In this document: positions 32,264-43,295 of the stretch, piece after piece
Layout: every line of letters begins with the position of its first letter
Position numbering within the stretch: position 1 is the first letter of the stretch
Assembly (NCBI GenBank): GCA_933228675.1
Contig: OW121741.1
Location: 53,611,186-53,675,185 of the forward strand
Direction of reading: 5' to 3'
DNA: 64,000 nucleotides
Origin: Stomorhina lunata
Lineage: Eukaryota; Arthropoda; Insecta; Diptera; Rhiniidae
Notes under the pieces: model-generated
What the model was told of the DNA's origin: nothing
The model's input: the letters and a program-made list of their open reading frames with translations, nothing else
Databases searched by the model: none
Translations under genes and position numbers: made by a program

Positions 32264-32559
32264 AGTTACATACCCATCCCCTAAACCAGTAGCATTGGCT
32301 GGCAAGTGTAGGGAACCATATTCTTAAATTACAATTATATGTTATTATTCGTTCCCACATTTTGCCAGACAGCAACGTAAGCATTTGTGTTTGCATTGCT
32401 CACCTTAATTTTAATTTGATATTTTTTAAGTTTAAATTAAGAAACAAATTTTTATATTTTTCAGTCTTAAGATTCATGCTAATAAATAAGGTTGTCACTC
32501 TGAAGAGTTGGCAACCAAAATAAAAGATATAATTAGTTTTTATTGAAAAAGCTATAAGT
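32264..32559 (+). repeat. 3' LTR of errantivirus-like element
   Basis: Preceded by a purine tract (GGGGTGGAGG). Matches the 5' LTR with an 8-bp insertion (TATATTTT-like) near 32456. Confidence 0.92.
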
Positions 32560-32563
32560 CACG

Positions 32564-33131
32564 CGCCTGAAAGCATGCTCAGGTTATCACCGCCAGTACT
32601 AAAACTCACCACAATAAGTACAAATACAATTAACCCCAAAACGGGAGCCATACCAAAAAGCGGCAATCCCCCAACCGAAATAAAACTACAAATTCAAACG
32701 GGAATCGATAGGTATATAACGGTTTTAAAACGAGGACGTAGTCCTAAGTCCTCTAAAGTAGCATCTATGGGATAAACTCCCAAAACCGTTTTGATATTCT
32801 TCAAGAGAATTCAGAGTAGACTTCTCAAGAAGTCAAGTCCTATTTTTCTTGAGAGAGCAAAACTCAAATAATTTAATAAAAAATGTAGTTTCCTTAATTG
32901 GTGAAAAAGCTTCTTATGTTGTTCCGTACAAGCGCGGCAACATAAATTAAACCAAAATACAGGTTAATAATTAAAATGAATACCGTAAAATAGCCAATGA
33001 TTTCGAGCTGTGCAATGAAAGCTTTTACACGTACCAATTTAAAAGCACCTTAAAATACCTACTGCACCGAAAAATAACAGTTGAAGAGCCATACAAGAGA
33101 AAAGGTCCAATACAAAAGAAAAGGCCCAATT
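32564..33131. other. Unassigned DNA between provirus and BEL LTR
   Basis: A 66-aa frame (32575-32775) with a Lys/Arg/Ser-Pro tail (RYITVLKRGRSPKSS) could be a fragment of a non-LTR ORF1, but I cannot support this. Confidence 0.35.
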
Positions 33132-33136
33132 CAGTG

Positions 33137-33730
33137 TGTTCTCCGGAATATTTTATTCAGAAAATATAAGAAATAAAAAAAATCACAGAGTTAGGGGGTG
33201 GTTAACAAAATTTTAATTTTATATTTATTTAAATCTTTTCGGGTTAAATCGGGTAGTTTTTACGTACCGTTCGGTTTGGGTTTACAAGAGTAAGTGATTT
33301 GACAATATGTAATAATAGAAAAAGAGCGGATTAATTTGTGCCAAAGGAAAACATAGAAAAGGCCACTGAACAATAATTTGACAGGTGGCCTTTTACATTA
33401 TGCGCGTAAACATCCCGCCCCCCTTGCAATACTGCAACAAGGAAGGCTAAGAAAAAACGCGGGTCAAACGTGATCTGAAAACAGAGTTTACGATTTGTAA
33501 CAATTTTTTAGATAAATAAAATAGAATAGGATGATGGGTTCTGCGTTGACCCGGGGTAGAAACTCTGATGTGGCACTGGATTAGGCTCTCGCTCAGGATG
33601 ACCATGGACTTCGGGTTCGGTGTAGTCTTCAGATGACGCTTCGGGTGACTGGGGGAATAAAATCTTGGGGTAAATAAAAAAAAATAAAAAGAGTAGATCT
33701 TTCTTCTTATGTTTAAAATTCATTTATATT
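33137..33730 (-). mobile_element. 3' end of a BEL/Pao element (LTR plus tail), split by HINE copy C
   Basis: The LTR is 33137-33412 (TGTTCTCCGG...GTAAACA on the plus strand). Then come the purine tract complement (TCCCGCCCCCC) and ~315 bp of internal sequence, matching 53644-53962 at roughly 96-97%. The LTR is ~99% identical to the one at 61066-61342. CAGTG precedes it (33132-33136). The internal part is cut at TTTATATTTT by HINE-like copy C. Confidence 0.88.
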
Positions 33731-33848
33731 TTTATACCCTTCACCAATAGGTGAAAGGGTATTATAAGTTTGTTATTCCGTTTGTAATTTTTTTATTAGT
33801 GATTAGATTATACCGATCGACTCAGAATCGGGAGGAGAATCGATTGTC

Positions 33849-33883
<35 letters not shown>

Positions 33884-36249
33884 CTGTCTGTCTGTCTGTT
33901 GAAATCAAGTTTCTGAAGCCCCTGGAGGATGAACCTACATAAATTATATATCAGATTTTAGAAAATTCTCCCGCTATTAAATTTCATTAAAATCGGTTTA
34001 TAAACACCGAAAATATCGAAAAAATACCAAAAATTAGACGAAAATTTAAAAATTTTTGATTGAAACACACTTTTAAATAACAAGAGAAAAAAGATATTCC
34101 TGATATACATGTGATAATATGTTATATATCAGATTGTAGTTTCCTAAAGCACTCTGTAAAATTTTATCAAAATCGGTCCATAAGCAACTGAGATATTGCC
34201 AAAACACTAAATTTGATGTATCGCAAATTGCCCAAAGTACGCATTAGAGAATGTTTGATGAAAAAATGAAATGCAGAAATAGAAAAAAACCAACCTCCTT
34301 TAGCACGGACATACATAAATTTTATATCAGATTTTAGGAAATTCCCCCGCCAAGCACGTTATAAGATTTTATCAAAAGCTGTCCATAAACAATTGAGATG
34401 TCGCCAAAACACTACATTTGATGTAATTTTGTTTACATTTTGTGAGTATTGTTTCAGCGATATCTCAGGTGTTTATGGACCGATTATGATGACATCGTTC
34501 TTTGTGGGTGGATTTCCTAAAATCTGATATATATACTCCACAAATTTGATTATGAATACCATTCAAATTGTACCGATCAACTCAGAATCGGCAGGAGAAT
34601 CGATTTCGCTACGTCCGTCCGTCTGTCTGTTTGTTTGTCCGTCCGTCCGTCTACCTGTCTGTCCTTTTTTCTGTTGTAGTCAAGTTCTCGGAGCTTCTGT
34701 TTTGTCGATATCAGGTGTTTATTTTGATGAAATTTAATAGCGTCCTAAATTCTGATGCATTTGGTAATTAGTGGTAGATATAATTTAGAGTTTATGCGAT
34801 ATTTCAGGTGTTTTGATCGACAATGATTAAATTCAGGTGGGACAATATCCTAAAATTTTGTGTAAAATCCAGGAGCTCTGATTTTAGTTGACAGACACAC
34901 TGCATTTATCTCAATTTTGTGTCTGACTTTTGAACATTATGATAACGTTTGAGAATGTATTATATATCAAATTATAGGTAATCTTCCTAGGAAGTCCAAA
35001 AATGCAGGTAAGTACATGACATCCGTTCAAAACCTACATATGTATGTATGTATCTCACATATCAACGATAATTTAAGTTTTTTAATTGCAATTGGGAGAA
35101 ATCCGTTCACGTTTGACAATTGCTCCCGTATAACTTCGCCTAAGGCAATCTCTTAGTAGCTAATAAATTACAAATTATAATAGATACGATGATGACATTT
35201 AGTATAAAGACGTTGTACAATATTGTTACTCAAGGCGATAGCGCCTAAAATAAACTTTCGAGAGGGACAACATTTGACAAAAGTATTTCTGATTTCTTGA
35301 AAAGTTCGGTATTGAAAATGTTCACATTTAGTGAAATCTCCCATATAACCCCGACCGGGAATCACTTTAATGCTGATAAATTAAATCACACTATGATTGC
35401 ACAAAGAACTAGAGCAAAACTTTCCAAACATCCATCGGACAGATCGAAACAACAAATATTATTGATGAAGTGTTTATTTTAATTAATTAACTAACTACAG
35501 ATTAACAAGTAAATCTTTAATAACTTTTCCGACAAAGCTGATATCCATCCATTCAAAAGCTATATATTTCACGTATGTATCTAAAACTAAGAGTGTATAC
35601 CCTATAATTTTAAAGCTTATATACATTGAAAATCATTGTTAAAGCTTTTACCTAAATCAGCCCGCTAACTTCAGAGTTTTACATAACTAATCAAGAACTT
35701 CTACTAGTTGGATAATTCGTACCAATTAAAGTGCAGAACCCTCAATGGGCACTGTGTTTTTGGGTTGCATGCCATAATACTTAATCTTCATCATATCGAT
35801 GTGCTTTTGCAAATCTAAGGGCATCTACATTTTGAAGCATCTTTTCTGCATGGTTTATCTGGTCTATCGAACTTTATTAAATGTTCGTAAAATATGTGTC
35901 TGTTTTATTTCGAAGCTAGACATCAGCCACCTGCCAACCTAACCTTTGGGTCCATAACTATTCTAAATGATGACGCCACCGAAAAGCTTTTCGTTTTCCG
36001 ACTCTTAATTTTAAAGACTCTTTGCATATAACACTAGTATAACCAAATATTGCTAGGAATTACATTGAGTACGAACAACAGAAAATTAATATACATATCA
36101 AGCATTTGTGTGGAGCTCAACTTAGTCAGTAATCAGAAACTATATAATTATCAATCGTAAGAATATAGATTTTGTACTTTACTTTTAGAACACCATTGGT
36201 GAAGGGTATCCAAGATTCGGCAAAGCCGAATATACCACTCTTACTTGTT
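33731..36249 (-). mobile_element. HINE/Helentron-like element, copy C
   Basis: Complete, minus orientation: begins with the 3' hairpin (ATACCCTTCACCAATAGG...) and ends with CTCTTACTTGTT. Lacks a short GAGCTCGCCC segment that copies A and B have, a change it shares with copy D. Confidence 0.72.
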
Positions 36250-36288
36250 TTTTGATAATTTTAATCATAATTTTAATGTATTGTATTA

Positions 36289-36324
36289 ATATGTATGTAA
36301 GCCTTAAAATTATAGGGTACACAC
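36289..36324 (+). mobile_element. HINE-like copy D, left piece
   Basis: AAGCCTTAAAATTATAGGGTACACAC matches the inside of copies A/B (e.g. ~19464). Its 5' end is missing; it is cut by the DNA transposon at 36325 and resumes at 43296. Confidence 0.65.
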
Positions 36325-37469
36325 TAGGGTGTCCCTTATTTTTGGACCTCAATATTTTTTTTGCGCATACCCGCTAAAAAGTTTCGAAATAATCATAGAA
36401 GGCTCCAGATATTAGAACTTTGATATTAGAATGATAACCCGTGAAGACTTGCGACAAAGTTAATTGTTGTAAGTATGGGCAATTTTTGGTCAATATAATT
36501 TGAACGTATTTTATTCAATTTTCAATATTTTTTAATATTTTATTGTTGTGTTTTTTTTTATTTTAGTAATTTTTAATAATGTTAATTTATATTTAATATG
36601 AAACTAGCAGAACCTGGTCCGCTTCGCTGTTCCAAAATACATTTTTAACTCCTTTTTTTGGAATTTTTTTAGTTAATACATATGTATGTATCAATTTTCT
36701 CAATTTTGTCAAAATAACTATACATAACTATATAGATTTTATAAAAGTGATTTTCATATCATGACAAAATATTGTTAACATAGCTTTGATTATTATATCA
36801 TGATGCAGCTTTCGTATTCATTCTTTTCAAGAAAATGAGCTTTCATATATATTATGTATGTCTATCTAAAAAGGTGATTCCCCTTTTTACTCAGCTGGCA
36901 AATTAATGTCTTTTTTTCGACGCACAGTGGTTCAGAATCGTTTTTCATTGGCCAAAACTCTGTAACTTTTTAACTATTAAAGATTTTTTAGTAGTTCTTT
37001 TTTTAATCAATAGATAACATCTGTAGCTTTTTCGATTGTAGGTTTTATTAAGATCGGTACAGTGGTTCTTAAGAAATTTAAGCTTGAAATTCAATTTTCG
37101 ATTTTTTTCATTTTTATTTTGTTTCAAATCAACCAACTCATTTTTGACCCACTTCCTCTTAACCGATTTGGCTCAAATTTGGGCCACAAGTCGTCCTTGG
37201 ATAGCAATTTAATATTTTGTTATCCTTAGGGTTCCCCTTTTCTCGTTGAGGTATTTACAGTATTTTTATTAGGGTGGCCCTAATTTTAATTTTTGCTTAA
37301 TAATACTTACATATTACCTAGTTTTTTTTTTAAATAAAAGAATGTAACATAATTTTTCTTTAAATATATATTTATTTGTAGTCATAAATAGATTGTAGAT
37401 AAATAAAATAATATTTAATATTGATATTTGTATACTTTATTGCACTCAAATGTTAAATGCAAATTATAA

Positions 37470-39515
37470 TTATTGTTTATTTGGCTGGAATATTTCTTGT
37501 AAATATTTTATATTCTGCTCTGTATTACTGCTTTCCTGTAGCAGTGCTTTAGCTTCGGCACTTAGGTCCGAAGGATTTACTTTCCATTGACTTCGAATGC
37601 TAGAGATGAATGGATCTGATGTTGCTAATAATATGTGAAATAAGTCTTCATTTGTAGAACTTCGTGACGTTTTTCTGGTATTATGTTCTCTGTAAAATCT
37701 GTAATCCTTATTTCTTTTTTCCTGGGCTTCCTCTGATAAATCTCCAATTGGTAATAAATGGTGCTTAATGACATCTTCTCCATGATAAAGAACTTTGTGC
37801 ACTGTTGCTGGCATATTTCTATAATTGTATTTGGATGTATATATAGCAACAGTTTCCTTGGCATAATCACCAAATTTTTTAGCATTAATTTGTTCATTGC
37901 ACGCAAGTACTTCAGTAATTGTTTTAAATCTTGAAATAAGATCTATATCAACACCTGTTATATCAGATGTAGTTTCGGGATCCAAAAAGAATCTTCTTGC
38001 GGTATTGCCATCGTTTGTATTGCCTGATCCTTGTTTTGGTTGATCTATAATTAACCCGTGTTTGAGAAATGCATCATGAACTTGTTTCTTTTTCAATTTT
38101 CTTTTCTCTTTGTTAGTGTCATTATTTCTTACTGATCCTGAAGATCCGAAGTCCAAATCATAGCTAATTTTCAGTATGTGTTCCATAAATCTTATTCTCG
38201 TATGTAGCGGTGATAATCCAAATTCAAATGCATCAATATTATCTAGTGACTTTGTAGGTTCTTGGTTTAACTGACTTGATGTTGCTTTACATATAATACA
38301 GCTGGATGAAGCTTTTGTATCAGTCAAAGCCTGGGCAGTTTTTCCGTCTATCATTGAAAGTATTAATTGATAATTCAATTTAATAGTATGTTCATCTATC
38401 TCTAACTCTAAAGGCTTTAGTGTTGAAATTTGAGTTTTGATGTCACTTATTTCATTCTTAATGGTATCATGAGTTTCCTTTTTACATTCAAATTTTATTG
38501 GTCTGCAGTACTTCGTGGACGATGGAGTATGATTTTTCCAAATAAAATTTGTTTGCATTGTGCTGGACGAAGGTTCCGAGTCTTCTAAGTTTTTTATTAA
38601 TCGCAATGGCACAAATGACACCATGAACATATCTGTGTCATAAATATCTTCACATAAAAATTGTTTATATTGTTTTTGTCCTGAAGATCCATCGCATCCC
38701 CATTTACAAAAGAGAGTTAAATTGCAGTTTCCATGTTTTTTTTAAATCACTTCCTTTAAGTGATTGCAGCAACCTTTCAGCTGTATGATCAAGTAGAGCT
38801 TGCAGTTTTACCTGTGCAGAAATTGGTGTGATTTTCATAGATTCCTTTGGAGGATAGCACTCCTGTTCAAATTTTTAGCTGCAATTATGTGATGATATGA
38901 CGGGTATAAATTTAAGCCTTTTTCGATCGCACGCAATCTGAGTTGAGTATACTGGTGTTTTGTTAGCTTTAAATCCAGAAATAATGCAAGTGCTTCCTCG
39001 TTTGTAAACTGTTTTTCCTCGTTTGGTGTTGGAATGCTTTTAAGAACCCGTTTTGTTCTCACCGGACTAGCAGAAAGGACTTTCTGAATGATATCCACTT
39101 TCGCTAATTGTTTTTCAGATCGAAGTTTATGCAGAAAACTATCTTTAATGTTTTCACACCCGATTTCTTCATTAAAATTCTTCAGTTTTCGTCTCTTAGA
39201 ACTATCGCTACAGTTATCTAACGGTTTTTGTGGTCTTCCACAACTCCCATCATTTGTTGTTTCTGAAATGATCTGGATACGGAGTTTACCTTCTAACCAA
39301 TTCGCAAAGCGCTTGTAAAATTTACTTTTACTAAAGTCAACTTCCTTGTAGTATCTATTCAATGTTTTGACGAAATTAGATACTTTGTTTTTTATTTCCA
39401 GTTGTGTTTCAATGTAGAGACTATTTATATTCAGTTTTGTTTGAATATGGCTTAGAACACCATCTTTATTTTTAAAATATTCTGCGGCCAATTCTTTATA
39501 GCTGAAAGTCTCCAT
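37470..39515 (-). pseudogene. Transib/RAG1-like transposase, two frameshifts
   Basis: Two main open frames on the minus strand: an N-terminal part (38835-39515, 226 aa) and the catalytic part (37470 to ~38740; first Met at 38630). Breaks are near 38855 and in an A8 run near 38741. First Asp: WGCDGSSG (codon 38691-38693). Second Asp: LSMIDGKTA (38346-38348), followed by a CIIC zinc pair. Further on are NTARRFF, then HKVLYH, which matches the H-x4-H zinc pair of RAG1. Putative Glu: SEEAQEKRN (37719-37721). The order D, D, CxxC, HxxxxH, E is that of the RAG1 catalytic core. The N-terminal part has a Lys/Arg-rich segment (GRPQKPL...SSKRRKLK). Catalytic residues all remain, so decay is recent. Confidence 0.88.
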
Positions 39516-40745
39516 ATTTTAATTTAGCCGAAAATAATGTACTTTTAAAGGGCTTTGAAGTAAAACTTCCAAATATTTATCAACCTTTTTAAATCGAATA
39601 CTTGTTCGAAACTAACATTTATTTCCAAATTATTGTCCTTATATCATGCTTTGATATTATTATACTCTACCTAGGTAGCTGTCCATAAAATCAAATGGAA
39701 AATTGTACCTGTTCAAATTCATCCTGTATTTCACTGAAAGATATTTTAAAAATTTTTTCATGGAATTTTTAAAATGCAGTGAATAAATTTAGGAAGTTTT
39801 ATTTAATGTCATAAAAGACCAATTATAATAATTTTTAAGTAAAATAAAACCCTTTAACGCTGATGAGTAACAGGCTAGGTAACATTCCTTAAAAAATGGA
39901 AAATTTTAACTGTTAAAATTTATTCTGTACTTTACTGAAATACATTTTAAAGGTTTTTTCCCTATAATTTTTTAGCAGGTAATTGAAATATCTGTGCAAA
40001 ATGAAATATTTTCAAAATTCTTTGAAAAATTCCCTAAAAAATTCAGGGAAGTTTTTTTTAAGATACCAACCATTTGAATAAAAATTTAAACCACTAATAT
40101 TTAACTTTCCTCTTATTGAAATAACTATCTGCAATTTGTATTTATGACAGTGAATGATTTCTAAAGTAAATTTACTAGTAATTTTGCTTGTAAAAATGTT
40201 GAGTATTTTCATTAAAATAAAAAAAGTGTTCTACGGGCGGGTCCGGGCGGGTGCAAAAGTATATATAGGCTTAAAGGGAACACTCTTGGCTTTCTTTGGG
40301 TGGTTTCGATTTTTTCCATTTTGTTTCCATTTGTTTCTACAAAAGTTATACACTACTAAACTTGAAATTTTATGAGTATATGGTGATTTTAAATTTTTTA
40401 CATAACACCTTAACTACAAATTATACAGGGTGCGCAAATACCATTTGTTAAAAGACAGTCCACCCAACATAACAAAAAAAAACTGCAGCCCATTAGCATT
40501 AATAGTTTTCAAGAAATCGTAATTAATATGAGATCAAAAATTAAATTTTTTCTTTCATTTCTAAATTAACCAAAATTCCTTGTCTTTAGCAGCATGCCAC
40601 GCCCACTACAGCGGATATTTTGACCAAATTTTTTGGCCACCTTAGTTTTGATATGTTTTCTTTCTGATGGTATAAACATTTTAAAAATCTATGTCAACAA
40701 AAAATATAGGTTTTGGCCAATGAAATTTGATTCTGAACCACCGTG
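39516..40745. other. Non-coding 5' region of Transib element
   Basis: AT-rich, no convincing ORF on either strand. Contains repeated motifs of an ACTGAAA-type (39730, 39930) but no second gene. Confidence 0.5.
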
Positions 40746-40805
40746 CGACGGTAATTTGCTATTCCAATAGTGTGTTTCATAAAGTGCGGTTTTATTATTA
40801 AAAAA

Positions 40806-43026
40806 ATGTCAGTCGAATTACGAAGTGATAAACAAAATATTTTCCTTATCGGACTGTCAAGCCACCAGATAAATGGTGCAAAATTATTATCTAATCGACA
40901 AGTTCTCACCGTTTTATTTTACAATATTCGTGAAGTCAAGCTGACTGTTAGTGAAAGTGCGAATGTTGTTATAAGAGAGTGCATTATATTTTGGGAAAAA
41001 AACAGAATTCCTACTGCGTGAAGAAACTTGTTGATTTATATCATGTTTGGAGGGAGCTGCAAAAAAACTGTAAGAAAACTCAGTTGACTTTCAAGAATCG
41101 TGAAAATAATTTTGTAAAAGACCTTGATAACTTATTTGATATTGCACATGCAGATGCCTTTGACAGAATGAAGACAGAGGAAGACAAAGATTTCTTAAGG
41201 AAACAGAGAGAGCCAGGGATGCTTAGGTGGAATTGACAAAAAATTGGCGGAGAAAGAAGAACGAGTTAGGCAAAGACGATTGGAAGAAGAAGAAAGAAAG
41301 GTAAAACAAAGGGAGTTATTGGCTGTTGCATCTACTTCTTCGATAGATAACTTGGAATGTCTTGAGAATTCGGATGAGGAACAGATTTCGAACTCTGAAC
41401 TTAGTGCTCAGATTCCTTGCCCTGAAAAAAGTTTTAAAAGAGGCACGAAAAGTTTAATAACTCCTAAACTGGTAGCAGCTTTAGATCGATGCCAATTAAG
41501 CATAAGGGACTCAGTTTACATTCTCCATGCGGTTGTAGAAGCGATGATGGTCTGAACAGCGATGATTTCCCTATAAACAAATCCTCGATTCAGCGAGTTC
41601 GTACTCAAGCGAGAAAATCCAAGGCAGAAGCAATAAAAACTGACTTCCAGAATAATTTGCCTGACGTAGTCACAGTTCATTAGGATAGAAAACTATTACC
41701 TGGATTGGATGTACGAAGTTCAAAAGAAGAACGCTTGCCAATTATTGCTTCATTTGACGATAGATAACTGCTTCTTGCAGTACAGAAATTAGAGAGTTCT
41801 TCTGGAAAACATCAAGCTGAAGCCATTTCAACTGCTCTTTTTGACTGGACCCTCCATGACAAAGTACAGATAATGTGCTGCGATACAACAGCTTCCAATA
41901 CTGGCCATTTCAGTAGAGCTTGTGCTATTTTGGAGCAGACTTTAGAAAGGGAATTGCTGCTTTTTGCTTGTCGTCATCATGATAACATTGAATCACCTCT
42001 AAATTTCGTTAAAGCACATATTGCTAAGACAAACATTACATCTTTGTTAACTTTTTATAAGACTGAACTGGAAAAATCTTTTGTTAGAGACGATTACTGC
42101 GAATTGGTTGAACTATGCGTTGTGTTCTTAGGAGGAGACACAGAGAATAAACTAAAACTCAGGCCTCCCGGAGCTTTGCATCAAGCGCGATGGATGGCGA
42201 GAGCAATCTATTCTATAAAAATATGTTTGCTTCAATCGCAACTTAAAATTACTGCAAAGGACAAAAATGCTCTACAAGATGTTTGTTTATTTATCGTCAC
42301 CTTGTATACCAAACCTTGGCTCGAATGTACAATGGCAGTTAAAGCACCTAACCAAGACTTGTCCTTTTTGAAAGCTCTAAAATAATATGAAAAAGTAGAC
42401 GCAAGTTCCAAGGCATCCATAAGCAAGTGGTATTTATATGGTATTGGTATTTATATGGTATTTGTGTGAAGAAACAGTCACTTTTTGATGAAGAAGTTGA
42501 TACCAAAACCAAGACAAAAATGATTAATAATTTAAACAGAGACGAAAGTTCAGATTCCTCTAAACGCAATGTCCCATCGAAGGAAGAAATTACGCAAAAT
42601 TTGTTTGGTAAGTACTTAATATTTTCTTGTTTCTTTTTCAAAGTTTTGTGGTTTAGTTTTTGCTTATTTTAATGGTTTTTTCTTTATTTCAGATATGACG
42701 CTGGACGATTTTGTGACTCAAAGAAGCAAACGATTTCTATCTCGACTTCAGATAGACGACAGTTTTCTTCGGGAAGACAATCTTCGTGGGGTGACAATCT
42801 TGCTTTTTTGGAAGCTAGAAGACGATTAAGTCGTTTGAAGGTCGTAAATGACACTGCTGAAAGAGCTGTTAAATTAATGCAAGATTTTAATGGTCTGATC
42901 ACGGCTGAAGATGAGCAAAAACAGTTTTTGTTGCGTTGTGTTCAGGAACATAGAAATCTGTATCCCGACTGTAAAAAAACTACACTAAAAAGAGTTACCC
43001 TAATTCATTATTATTATAATTTGTAA
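40806..43026 (+). pseudogene. Protein of the 8-bp-TSD transposon (probable transposase), multiple breaks
   Basis: Starts MSVELRSDKQNIFLIG. At least three frame changes or stops (near 41020, 41230, 41550, a TAG at ~41682, a TAG-like break near 41765) interrupt a protein seen widely in arthropod genomes without a clear name. Recognisable segments: FDIAHADA and EEDKDFL (~41140-41200); a charged KEERVRQRRLEEEE stretch (41250); KLLPGLDV (~41690); CCDTTASNTG then FACRHH (41873-41980); ARWMARAIYSIKI (~42190); KVVNDTAERAVKLMQDFN (~42840). The DTTASN...CRHH...RW order recalls the DNA.N...CxxH...RW order of hAT transposases and the TSD is 8 bp, so a distant hAT relation is possible (inference). An 85-bp intron lies at 42608. 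Confidence 0.65.
42608..42692 (+). other. Probable intron in the transposon gene
   Basis: GTAAGTACTT donor and TTTCTTTATTTCAG acceptor. Splicing joins the frame from QNLF to MTLDDFVTQ, which then leads into the conserved VVNDTAERA region. Confidence 0.65.
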
Positions 43027-43295
43027 TCATTTAAATAAAAGTTTGTATTGATATTTTTTTAGTTTTACTCATATTTACTTTATTTGTTGCATTTTAATTA
43101 GTTTTGGATCAAGCCAAAATGTCAGACCAAAACACCATTTTTTATTAAACTTTAGAGCTCGGTCGGCACGGGTTGCAATCATGCTACAGATATGAAATTT
43201 CATATTTAAGTACATTTTAGCATTTATAAAAAAATTGGAGGGTATGCGTTTCGAAATTCTAAAAAAAAAAATTTTGCCATATAAGGGACACCCTA

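Larger units (their letters stand above)
25335..32559 (+). mobile_element. Complete errantivirus-like provirus (17.6/297-type, with env)
   Basis: 7225 bp with LTRs, gag, pol and env in the usual errantivirus order. LTRs start AGTTACATAC and end GCTATAAGT. CACG lies on both sides (25331-25334 and 32560-32563), a 4-bp target duplication. The primer site TGGCGCAGTCAGGG resembles that of 17.6/297-type elements. LTRs are 288 and 296 bp; the difference is an 8-bp indel near the middle. Pol carries an inactivating frameshift inside integrase and env a frameshift before its membrane anchor, so this copy is not competent by itself. Such insect elements are Metaviridae that have an envelope gene related to baculovirus F proteins (family knowledge). 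Confidence 0.94.
36923..40745 (-). mobile_element. Transib-superfamily (RAG1-like) DNA transposon
   Basis: 3823 bp. Left end CACAGTGGTTCAGAATC, right end complement CACGGTGGTTCAGAATC; 32 of the first 36 bases match, ending in a shared TTTCATTGGCCAAAAC. CGACG flanks both sides (36918-36922 and 40746-40750), a 5-bp GC-rich target duplication as expected for Transib. The left heptamer CACAGTG equals the V(D)J recombination signal heptamer. Inside is one minus-strand transposase with two frameshifts. No second gene (no RAG2-like ORF) is seen. Confidence 0.92.
36325..43295 (+). mobile_element. DNA transposon of uncertain superfamily (8-bp TSD), interrupted by Transib
   Basis: Perfect 15-bp terminal inverted repeats TAGGGTGTCCCTTAT. 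Flanks GTACACAC (36317-36324) and GTTTACAC (43296-43303) each differ by one base from GTATACAC, the uninterrupted sequence in HINE copies A/B, which indicates an 8-bp target duplication. After removal of the Transib insertion (36923-40745 plus 5 bp) the element is ~3.1 kb. It codes for a broken protein on the plus strand (40806-43026). Eight-bp duplications occur in hAT, P and a few other groups. Confidence 0.85.

Noticed and set aside
33508..33723. 71-aa ORF conserved at 53739-53954 in the BEL tail
   Set aside because: Between the two copies I count eight base differences, seven of which change an amino acid; no sign of selection on the protein. Likely untranslated tail.
39516..40745. RAG2-like second gene in the Transib element
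   Set aside because: No ORF with kelch-like repeats or of useful length; consistent with plain Transib.
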